A DNA stretch of 9,367 nt. Source: Victivallales bacterium (GTDB taxonomy: Bacteria; Verrucomicrobiota; Lentisphaeria; Oligosphaerales; Oligosphaeraceae). Positions 1 through 6,600 of this stretch are shown here, piece after piece. The notes under the pieces are model-generated. The model saw only the letters and a program-made list of their open reading frames with translations, made no database searches and was not told where the DNA came from. Made by a program: the position numbers and the translations under genes. Position 1 is the first letter of the stretch, and each line of letters opens with the position of its first letter. The stretch is taken from positions 1 to 9,367 of the forward strand of contig JAFRLP010000387.1 in NCBI GenBank assembly GCA_017431185.1. Reading direction: 5' to 3'.

Positions 1-45
1 GACGCCGCCGCCACACACTCCGGCGGCGTAAACGCCGCCGCCACA
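1..45. repeat. GC-rich direct/inverted repeat upstream of yejE
   Basis: A 15-base unit, GACGCCGCCGCCACA at 1-15, recurs at 31-45 with one change (14 of 15), giving a 30-bp period. Between them CGGCGGCGT at 21-29 is the perfect 9-base reverse complement of ACGCCGCCG at 2-10 and again of 32-40, so either flanking arm can pair with the central arm. The two alternative hairpins are mutually exclusive. There is no T-run, so it is not a standard intrinsic terminator. It ends only 4 bases before the permease ATG and contains an in-frame TAA (29-31). It could be a dispersed intergenic repeat, an mRNA-stability element, or a structure limiting translation of the next gene. Only the repeat itself is seen; the role is inference. 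Confidence 0.6.
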
Positions 46-49
46 ATCC

Positions 50-910
50 ATGCAACTGATTCGCTTCAATCCCATCACCATCAAACGGTTTCGCCGTTTT
101 CAGGCGCAGAAACGTGCCTGGTGGTCGTTTCTGTGCCTGTTGGCAATGTATGTGATAAGCCTGGGGGCAGAACTCTGGTGCAATGGCGTGCCCCTCTGGG
201 TCAGCCACGAAGGACACTGGTACTTCCCCTTCCTGCGCTTCCATCCAGAAGACCGTTTCCTGCACAATGGCGTGCAGACACAGACAGACTACCGACGCCT
301 GGACACCACACCGGCATTCACCACCGGAAAGTCCTGGATGCTCTGGCCACCGCTCCCCTACGGGCCAAACGAAATTGTCTCCGCCAGCGAACTGCACTCG
401 TGCTTGCGTGTCCAGACTCGCCTGATTCCAGAACCGCAGGTGGCCGCCGCCACAGTGAACGCGGACCTGGCACTCCAGCGATTCCAGGGTGCAGAGGGCG
501 TGCTTGGGCAAGACGCGCCCTCCTGGAAAGGACGCGCACTCACCGACCTGTGGAAAATACCGCCCGAATTGTCAACCGCCATCAAACTGCGCCTGGCCAA
601 CCAGGAGGTCCCGCGTCTGGAATGTGCCTGTCCTGGGTTGGACGGGTTGCCAGAGGTGATTGCCACGCTTCCCGCCTACCAGCCACGCTCACGCGCCTCG
701 CGTCAAATCCGCCTGACGTTGCGACGCGCGGGAAATCCGGGCAAAACATACGCCTGGCAATTCGCGCCTAAAGAGGACAAGCGGCTGCCTTCTGATTTTC
801 TGGCCTTGCCGGACACAACCCGCTCAACCATCCTGACGGCGGTTTCGGCCTGCCGCAGTACGGACACGCCCCCAGAACCAATCGCTGGAAATGAACGGTG
901 TGCGCTATGA
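50..910 (+). CDS. yejE: YejE-type ABC transporter permease, N-terminal part (frameshifted)
   Basis: N-terminal part of an inner-membrane permease of the YejE/OppC family, which in YejABEF imports oligopeptides (microcin C in E. coli). Seen: a basic N-terminus with NPITIKRFRRF, one membrane segment at about residues 24-44 (WWSFLCLLAMYVISLGAELW), then YejE-like PLWVSHEGHWYFPF and WPPLPYGPNEI. The rest of the permease core is in an overlapping frame (891-1637), so this reading frame ends early. Residues from about 110 onward form a loop far longer than in the roughly 340-residue E. coli protein and lack membrane segments; it should face the periplasm. The ATG at 50 follows an in-frame TAA at 29-31 and has no clear Shine-Dalgarno. 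The last about 10 residues (after the C-run at 869-873) are probably out of frame. Family call is firm; the break may be sequencing error, real mutation or split gene. Confidence 0.8.
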   Translation: MQLIRFNPITIKRFRRFQAQKRAWWSFLCLLAMYVISLGAELWCNGVPLWVSHEGHWYFPFLRFHPEDRFLHNGVQTQTDYRRLDTTPAFTTGKSWMLWPPLPYGPNEIVSASELHSCLRVQTRLIPEPQVAAATVNADLALQRFQGAEGVLGQDAPSWKGRALTDLWKIPPELSTAIKLRLANQEVPRLECACPGLDGLPEVIATLPAYQPRSRASRQIRLTLRRAGNPGKTYAWQFAPKEDKRLPSDFLALPDTTRSTILTAVSACRSTDTPPEPIAGNERCAL

Positions 911-1637
911 ACTGACAGTGGAGCGCGAATCCGTCCGCTACCCCTTCCGGCCTGTCCGCGGACATTGGCTGGGCATCGATGATGCAGGCCGAGACGTGCT
1001 GGTTCGTCTGCTCTATGCGCTGCGGACCTCCCTGACCTTTGGCCTGATTCTGGTGTGCTGTTCGCTGGGCCTCGGCACGTTGGCGGGCTTTATCCAAGGC
1101 TACTGCGGCGGCTGGGTGGACTTGACTGGGCAACGCATGATTGAGATATGGAGCGCACTGCCATTCCTTTACATCATCATTTTGCTGGGTTCCATCTATG
1201 GTCCAAGTTTCTGGCTGATGCTGTTCTGCTATGCCCTGTTCAACTGGATTGGCATGTCCCACTACATGCGGGCGCAGATGCTCCAATTGCGCAAACAGCC
1301 CTTTGTGGAGGCAGCGCTCTGCCTGGGGCTTCCGCCGTGGCGCATTGTCCTGAAGCATATCCTGCCCAACTCCCTGGTCCCGCTCATCACCTTCTTCCCG
1401 TTCTCGCTGGTCGGTGCCATCGGTTCCCTGGCGATGCTGGACTACCTGGGCTTTGGCCTGCCGCCCCCCACCCCCAGCATCGGGCAACTGCTTCAGCAGG
1501 CCCAGGCGCAGCGCTGGGCGTGGTGGCTGATTCTCTACCCATCCCTCCTGCTGTTCTGGGTGATGCTGCTCGGCGTATTCGTCGGCGAAGGCGTCCGCGA
1601 CGCCTTTGACCCCCGCCAGCAGGGCAGGCTGGAATGA
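891..1637 (+). CDS. yejE: YejE-type ABC transporter permease, C-terminal part (BPD transporter core)
   Basis: Carries the conserved transmembrane core of a YejE/OppC permease. Residues 26-50 give HWLGIDDAGRDVLVRLLYAL, the typical entry to the second membrane helix. Hydrophobic segments lie at about 48-70, 83-104, 107-122, 162-190 and 209-232. The EAA coupling motif that contacts the ATPase is at 140-160 (EAALCLGLPPWRIVLKHILP), and the C-terminus GEGVRDAFDP is characteristic of the family. It lacks the first helix, which is in the preceding frame. ATG 891 overlaps the upstream frame by 20 bases and no good ribosome site is evident, so independent initiation is doubtful. Joining the frames by dropping one C of the run at 869-873 gives a continuous protein of roughly 525-530 residues. 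yejB would be expected before base 1; yejF does not follow in this window. Confidence 0.85.
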   Translation: MNGVRYELTVERESVRYPFRPVRGHWLGIDDAGRDVLVRLLYALRTSLTFGLILVCCSLGLGTLAGFIQGYCGGWVDLTGQRMIEIWSALPFLYIIILLGSIYGPSFWLMLFCYALFNWIGMSHYMRAQMLQLRKQPFVEAALCLGLPPWRIVLKHILPNSLVPLITFFPFSLVGAIGSLAMLDYLGFGLPPPTPSIGQLLQQAQAQRWAWWLILYPSLLLFWVMLLGVFVGEGVRDAFDPRQQGRLE

Positions 1638-1687
1638 AGGCAAGTGATGTTCAGCGACACATTTCTGCCTGACAAGCACAAATCCTA

Positions 1688-1717
1688 TTGCAAGAATATC
1701 CGCAAGGGTTATATTAT
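1688..1717 (+). promoter_or_regulatory. Putative sigma70 promoter of the sms operon
   Basis: TTGCAA at 1688-1693 (4 of 6 matches to the -35 consensus) is followed after 16 bases by TATATT at 1710-1715 (5 of 6 to the -10 consensus); TATTAT at 1712-1717 with 18-base spacing is an equivalent alternative. The stretch is AT-rich compared with its surroundings and lies just upstream of smsC, leaving a 5' leader of about 20-30 bases. No IscR- or SufR-like operator palindrome was recognised. Its presence suggests the sms genes are transcribed separately from yejE, although no terminator was seen between 1638 and 1687. Confidence 0.5.
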
Positions 1718-1734
1718 ATGCACAAAGATCAACC

Positions 1735-1743
1735 AAGGAAAGG
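1735..1743 (+). promoter_or_regulatory. Ribosome binding site deciding the smsC start
   Basis: AAGGAAAGG at 1735-1743; its AAGGA core lies 6 bases before ATG 1746. It supports that ATG over the in-frame GTG at 1644, which lies upstream of the probable promoter and would add 34 residues with no similarity to ABC ATPases. Confidence 0.75.
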
Positions 1744-1745
1744 CG

Positions 1746-2498
1746 ATGTTAAATCTGGAAAACGTCTCTTTCTCCGTCCAGGACAATGGGCAGGAAAAGG
1801 AAATCATCCATCATGTCAATTTAAGTTTGTCGGATGGGAAACTCGTAGTGGTCACTGGACCGAACGGCGGAGGGAAATCCACGCTGGCACGGCTGATTGC
1901 GGGCATCGAGAAGCCCACGGCTGGACGTATTTTGCTGGACGGTGAGGACATCACTGGCAAATCCATCACGGAACGCGCGAAGGCAGGCATTGGCTTTGCC
2001 TTCCAGCAACCCGTGCGCTTCAAGCGCATCCGTGTGCTGGACTTGCTTCGGCTGGCTTCGGGCAGGAATCTGACCACCCACGAGGCCTGCGAATATCTGG
2101 CCTGGGTTGGGCTGTGCGCACGTGATTACGTCAACCGCGAAGTGAACGCCAGCCTCTCCGGCGGCGAACTCAAGCGAATTGAAATCGCCACGGTGTTTGC
2201 CAAAAAGCCGCGCATCGCCCTGTTTGACGAGCCCGAGGCGGGCATTGACCTGTGGAGTTTCCAGAATCTCATCCGCCTGTTCCAGGACATGCGCCAGAAT
2301 ATCCAGGGGGGGGCCATTCTCATCATCTCGCACCAGGAGCGAATCCTGAACATCGCCGATGAGATTGTGGTGATGAAGGCGGGTAAAATTGACCGCCAGG
2401 GCGCAAAGGCGGATATCCTGCCAGGACTTTCAGGCACGCCTTTGGCAATCGGTGAATGCTGCGGACGGTTGCGCCAGGAAAAGAGTTGGGAGGGCTGA
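1746..2498 (+). CDS. smsC: SufC-like Fe-S assembly ABC ATPase (SmsC type)
   Basis: Cytoplasmic ATPase of 250 residues that should power iron-sulfur cluster assembly on its SufB-like partner encoded next door. All ABC-ATPase signatures are visible: Walker A GPNGGGKST at 38-46, Q-loop FAFQQPV around 87-88, signature LSGGELKR at 137-144, Walker B RIALFDEPEAGID at 156-168, and H-loop SHQERIL around His196. The FAFQ.P segment, the LSGGE.KR.EI signature and FDE.E.GID are SufC-like rather than transporter-like, and no membrane protein is encoded beside it. The start is ATG 1746, with a good ribosome site. The stop lies 2 bases before the smsB start, so translation is probably coupled. A run of eight G at 2306-2313 leaves the frame intact. 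The sms name follows the minimal SUF-like system; sufC is the older name. Confidence 0.85.
   Translation: MLNLENVSFSVQDNGQEKEIIHHVNLSLSDGKLVVVTGPNGGGKSTLARLIAGIEKPTAGRILLDGEDITGKSITERAKAGIGFAFQQPVRFKRIRVLDLLRLASGRNLTTHEACEYLAWVGLCARDYVNREVNASLSGGELKRIEIATVFAKKPRIALFDEPEAGIDLWSFQNLIRLFQDMRQNIQGGAILIISHQERILNIADEIVVMKAGKIDRQGAKADILPGLSGTPLAIGECCGRLRQEKSWEG
2488..2494 (+). promoter_or_regulatory. Ribosome binding site deciding the smsB start
   Basis: GGGAGGG at 2488-2494 is 6 bases before ATG 2501 and sits inside the last codons of smsC, consistent with coupled translation. It favours ATG 2501 over the in-frame ATG at 2456, which lies within smsC and has no comparable site. Confidence 0.75.
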
Positions 2499-2500
2499 CC

Positions 2501-3424
2501 ATGCAGAACCTTGATGACACCCAAAAGGAGATGCTCCGCGAACTCACGGGAGCAAGCGAGTACGATGGGGCGTTCAACATCCGGGCCAACAGCCAGGCGG
2601 CGGCACGCCAATCGACGGACGCCATCCGCATCGTCCCCAAGCAAGACGGCACCGGTCTGGACATCTACATTGCCCCTGGCACTCGCCAGGACAAGGTGCA
2701 TATTCCCGTCGTGATGACCAAAAGTGGCCTGAAGGAACTGGTCTATAATGATTTCCACGTCGGCGCGGGGGCGCAGGTCGAAATCGTGGCGGGCTGCGGC
2801 ATTCACAACTGCGGCTCGATGAACTCCCAGCATGACGGCATTCATCGGTTCTGGCTTGAGAAAGGCACCTCCGTCAAATACGTCGAAAAGCACATCGGTT
2901 CAGGGAACGGCACGGGCAAGCGCATTCTCAATCCAGCCACCGAGGTGTTCATGGCGGAGGACAGCGCCATGGAGATGGAGATGGTGCAGATCCGCGGAGT
3001 CGATGACACCGAGCGCACCACCACCGCCGAACTGGCCGCCAACGCCAAACTGGTTGTCCGCGAAAGACTGATGACCCACGGCGAACAGCGCGCCATCAGC
3101 ACCTACGTCGTCCATCTCAATGGAGCAGGCGCCAGCGCGGATGTGGTGTCTCGCTCCGTCGCCCGCGACAACTCCTACCAGAAATTCGACGCAAAACTTC
3201 TGGGCAATGCCCCCTGTTCCGGTCATACGGAATGCGACTCCATCATCATGGACAATGGACGCATCCTTGCGGTTCCCGGTCTGGAAGCCAACCATGTGGA
3301 CGCGGCGCTCGTCCATGAGGCCGCCATCGGCAAGATTGCAGGAGACCAGCTCATCAAACTGATGACCCTTGGCCTGACCGAACAGGAGGCGGAGGAGCAG
3401 ATCATCAACGGCTTCCTCCAATAG
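2501..3424 (+). CDS. smsB: SufB/SufD-family Fe-S scaffold (SmsB type)
   Basis: A 307-residue SufB/SufD-family protein expected to form the Fe-S assembly scaffold with the adjacent SufC-like ATPase. It is much shorter than E. coli SufB (495 residues) or SufD (423), as in the minimal SmsCB systems of methanogens and other anaerobes. Seen: VEIVAGCGIHNCGS at 93-106, HDGIHRFWLEKGTSVKYVEK at 111-130, a beta-helix-like middle, then GHTECDSIIMDNGRI at 241-255 and the family C-terminus HEAAIGKIAGDQL at 272-284 with GLTEQEAEEQIINGFL. Cys245 in TECDS appears to align with E. coli SufB Cys405, a residue important for cluster building (alignment from memory). The other cysteines are 99, 104 and 239. No desulfurase, SufU/SufE or second SufB/D gene is adjacent, so sulfur delivery must come from elsewhere or from sulfide. 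Family call is strong. Confidence 0.87.
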   Translation: MQNLDDTQKEMLRELTGASEYDGAFNIRANSQAAARQSTDAIRIVPKQDGTGLDIYIAPGTRQDKVHIPVVMTKSGLKELVYNDFHVGAGAQVEIVAGCGIHNCGSMNSQHDGIHRFWLEKGTSVKYVEKHIGSGNGTGKRILNPATEVFMAEDSAMEMEMVQIRGVDDTERTTTAELAANAKLVVRERLMTHGEQRAISTYVVHLNGAGASADVVSRSVARDNSYQKFDAKLLGNAPCSGHTECDSIIMDNGRILAVPGLEANHVDAALVHEAAIGKIAGDQLIKLMTLGLTEQEAEEQIINGFLQ

Positions 3425-3458
3425 GGGGCTACTATTCAGCACCCCAGGCTGCTTCAAT

Positions 3459-3482
3459 CCGCGAGGCCTGAAGACCTCGCGG
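3459..3482. repeat. Inverted repeat / hairpin
   Basis: CCGCGAGG at 3459-3466 and CCTCGCGG at 3475-3482 are perfect 8-base complements around an 8-base loop. There is no T-run on either side, so it is not a canonical intrinsic terminator. It could stabilise the 3' end of either converging transcript. Confidence 0.6.
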
Positions 3483-3500
3483 GCAAGTTGGGGCCTCACG

Positions 3501-3514
3501 CTTGGCATGCCAAG
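3501..3514. repeat. Perfect 14-bp palindrome
   Basis: CTTGGCATGCCAAG reads the same on both strands, with no spacer, and is flanked by GGCC on both sides (3492-3495 and 3513-3516). It could be a dimeric-protein binding site, but its position after the stop codons of two converging genes argues against promoter control. Only the palindrome is seen. Confidence 0.5.
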
Positions 3515-3606
3515 GCCAGATGGCAAATCTGATTCTGCGCATGGCAAAACAGGTGGGGGGTCTGAATAGTCACAATAGAGAAAACCCGCCAGGGGACTAT
3601 GATTCA

Positions 3607-3643
3607 GCGCCGCAGGGCCAAGGCCTTGCGGCGCCGATTTTTT
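3607..3643 (+). terminator. Intrinsic terminator of the sms operon
   Basis: GCGCCGCA at 3607-3614 pairs perfectly with TGCGGCGC at 3627-3634. The stem continues inward through GGGC/GCCT (one G-U pair) to about 12 pairs with a 4-base loop (CAAG). Six T follow at 3638-3643, two to three bases after the stem. This is a classical rho-independent terminator for + strand transcription, about 180 bases after the smsB stop. On the - strand the hairpin lies about 30 bases beyond the DUF6067 stop but has no T-run after it, so it would be a weaker stop there. Confidence 0.8.
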
Positions 3644-3663
3644 GGAGGTTCTCGTTTGGCAGA

Positions 3664-6600
3664 CTATTCCGCAAGATAGACCCGATAGTTGCGGCGTGGA
3701 ATGCTGACCTGGAAGGCATGGTTCTGCAACTCAACCGCCTGTCTGCTTTCCGCATCCAGAATCTTTCCCTTGGGGAAATGCCTTTTGTCCAAGGTGACCG
3801 TGAGGTTCTGGTCTTTCAGGGAGAGATTGGTGACGGCCACCAGGAACCTGTCGCGGTTTTGCCAGCAGACAGCGTAGCATTCCGTCCCATCGACTGCGGC
3901 TGGATGGCTATCCCCCCAGTAGGGATGGAACACCACTTCAGGGTCGCCAATGCGGAAATCCTGCTTGATTTTCATCAGCCTATAGGCGGAATCGGGTTTG
4001 CAGAACACAGGCCAGAGCAGGTTGTCGTGAGCCAGGCACATCGCCAGATAATCGCGGGACGCCTCGTCGCTGGCTGCGTAGGTGGGGTCAAAGCCAGGGC
4101 TCTTGGTCAGGTTGCTCATCACGCAGACCGCCCAGCCAAACGCCTGTCCGCCGTATTCGATGGCCCAGCGGTCTGGGGAGGATGCGTAATGGAGAAAGTC
4201 CTTTCCCCCATGGTCCAGACTGTCCAGCATCTCCTGGCCATTCTCTGTGTATTTGTCCATCAGGGAACTGCGGCGGAAATAGGCGGAGTTGAGGTTTTCC
4301 CCCGTGACCACACTCTCGCAGAAACTGGCGATGGGGGCAACCAAAGTGGCGGCCAAATGCACACGCATCAGCGGAATGCGCCCGTGTTTCCTGTAGAACA
4401 CCGCGCACATCCGCTTGAGCAGGGAACGACGGGCGAACCAGTCATATTCGGGATGGCGTTGGCCATCCCGGTCATAATATCCCATGTCGTGACGCGGATT
4501 CTGGTCGGGAACGGGCCCCCACTCGTCAAGGTTCGCCACCCCGTCGCAGCCGAGGTCGGCGTGTTTCTCCAACAGGTAGCAGAAGAAGTCGGCGTAGCGG
4601 CTGCCCAGTCCAACCTGATATTGGCGTTCCCCATAATTTTTGCTGTAAGGGGCGGTGGCAAGCGGCTCCTTGCGCCACTCCGCGAAGAAACGCCTGGTCT
4701 CCGGTGACTGCCAGAGGAAGGGCGCGTCAATCCTGGCGTCTTTGGAGTCGGCGTTGTCGGTGGTGGGGTCCCAGCCGACGGACTTGTACTGCGACATGTC
4801 CTTGTAGATGCCCAGGTTGAACAGAATGGGGTCGATGTAGAGTCCGAACAGCCGGTTCCTGGCATGGGCCGACTCGACGCGCTGGCGGTAGGCCTTCAGG
4901 TCGTAGAGCCTGGGATAGAAGGAGACAGCCATCGGATTGCGCGTCTCTGGCGGTGTGAAGTCATAGCTCCCGCTGCTGTAGATGACGGGCGTGTCGGCGC
5001 CGGTCTGGCGTTCAGCCACGTCGGCACGGTAATCGTAGTTCATGTCCAGGGTGCGCCAGCCTGCCGGTCGCGGGCGCACGGGAGTGGCCATCAGCCCGAA
5101 TGTATAGGTGGTGGCCTTGCTGAACAGCCGCGGGGCGGCGATGGGATTTACCTCCAGTTTGACCAGGCCCTGGCTGCGGCTGACCGTCAGACCAGCCTGG
5201 CGTTCCTGCCGTTCATGGGGGCTCCAATGCTGTTCAGACTCGCAGAACCAGAGCAGACCGCGGTCGTATCCGCCGAGCCAGACCAGAATCTTGAACGGCG
5301 CACTCCAGACCACGCCCTCTCCCTTTGGCAGGCGGCGGGTGTTGCTGCAACGCGGCACATTGAGCGACAGGCCCCCTTCCCGTGCCCCTGTGTAGTGGAT
5401 GAACTGCGCGTATTTCTCAGGATACGGGATGGAATAGCGGAAATCCTCGACTTCCACGGTTCCCCTGGGAACAAACGTGAAATCGACCTTCAGCATTCCA
5501 TCGTATTCCACGGTCGTCCTGACCTCAATGTCCATATTCGGCGAAGTGGCGCGGCTGTACAGTTCCACGACCCCCTTCTTTTGCCGAAGCACCACCTGCG
5601 TCTCTGGACGGAAGCGGACTTTCTCGCCATTGACCGTGGCCGAAAACCCCATCGCCCCCGCAAGAAAATCGCCGTCAAGAATCTTGACCTGACGAAGCAG
5701 CCCGTAGGAGTCGAAACTGTAGTCCCGGCCCCACACAGAGGCAACTCCAGACTGATAGCGGATGGGCGAGAATGGCGGAAGGATGAAATCGTCATCCAGC
5801 GCCTCAACGCCACGACGGTTGGCGAGCCAGTCCTCCTTGGCCGCCTCTTCATCGGTGATGGGAGGCACAGGACGGATGACCTTCTGCTCGCCCGCAGCGA
5901 CGCGCGCCTCCGCGCTGCCAGCCTGGACTGGCGTTACCTTCACATCGTCAATGAGCAGGGGAACTGTGGTGGGGTTGTGGAGCATGAGAAATCCTCCTTG
6001 CGAATCTTGTGGAACGGTGAAGAAACCTTTGGCGGCCGTCCATTTGTCCTCTCCTGGAATCTCCTTTCCGCCGTCCTTGAAAAATGACCGAAAATCCTTT
6101 CCCGCTGGATTATCGCCGACGGAGAACATCATGCGCCGCGCCTCCGAGACGGCACAGGTACCTTTTCGCATCGCCAGGTCAATGCGGTAACTTGCGCCCG
6201 GCGCCAGTCCCGGCAGGGAAATCCGACGCATGGCCGCCTGTCCGTTTCCTGGAAACAGATAACTTCCCTTCCCCTTGTAAACAATCTCATCCGTGTGGTT
6301 GGGAGAATCGGACTCGAAGTCCAACAGGATGCTTTTCGCCTTGCCCTGCGCCGGACTCGCTGACGGCTGGGCAGTTTTCGGGTAAGCGGCGGGCGGCGGG
6401 AGTTCGGACTGGACTTGCCTGAACATCTCCGTCGCCAGGCTTCCCCAGTCAGCAGACTTGGCATGCCGCGCAGAGCATGCCAGGACATACTCGGGAGACT
6501 CGTGGCCCACCGTCCATTCGGGGGCTTTGAGTTGAAGGTAATATTTGTGGTAGGCCAGTTCGTCCCAGATGGCCTGATGTCGCACCTCGGTCGGAATGGG

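Larger units (their letters stand above)
3425..3606. other. Structured intergenic region after smsB, no gene seen
   Basis: Convergent gap between smsB (+) and the DUF6067 gene (-). I find no convincing coding frame or tRNA. It holds several dyads: CCGCGAGG 3459-3466 with CCTCGCGG 3475-3482; the perfect 14-base palindrome at 3501-3514; and ACTATTCAG 3431-3439 with CTGAATAGT 3562-3570, which would close a stem over the whole stretch. A 25-base motif at 3424-3448 recurs at 3592-3616 with 20 of 25 identities. It may be a degenerate mobile or intergenic repeat, or a folded 3' UTR. Confidence 0.55.

Noticed and set aside
796..890. Third frame between the permease pieces
   Set aside because: A short open stretch reads GFGLPQYGHAPRTNRWK, but it stops at 892-894 and would need two frameshifts. 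A single shift near 869-873 explains the data more simply.
768..1736. 322-codon open frame on the - strand
   Set aside because: Antisense to the permease core, which has clear membrane helices and an EAA motif. Its translation is Gln/His/Pro-rich and featureless.
1644..1745. Upstream extension of smsC from a GTG
   Set aside because: It would include the promoter-like region and lacks a ribosome site. ABC-ATPase similarity begins at MLNLENVSF, and ATG 1746 has a well-spaced site.
2126..2893. 255-codon open frame on the - strand
   Set aside because: Antisense across the smsC-smsB junction, with no motif support; the + strand genes have strong motifs and ribosome sites.
3502..4707. 401-codon open frame on the + strand
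   Set aside because: It runs antisense to the 3' end of the DUF6067 gene, overlaps the intergenic hairpins and terminator, and its translation shows no recognisable domain. The - strand frame has a signal peptide and family motifs.
4864..6087. 407-codon open frame on the + strand
   Set aside because: Antisense shadow of the DUF6067 gene, rich in Arg/His/Pro as expected from complementing GC-rich codons, with no family motifs.
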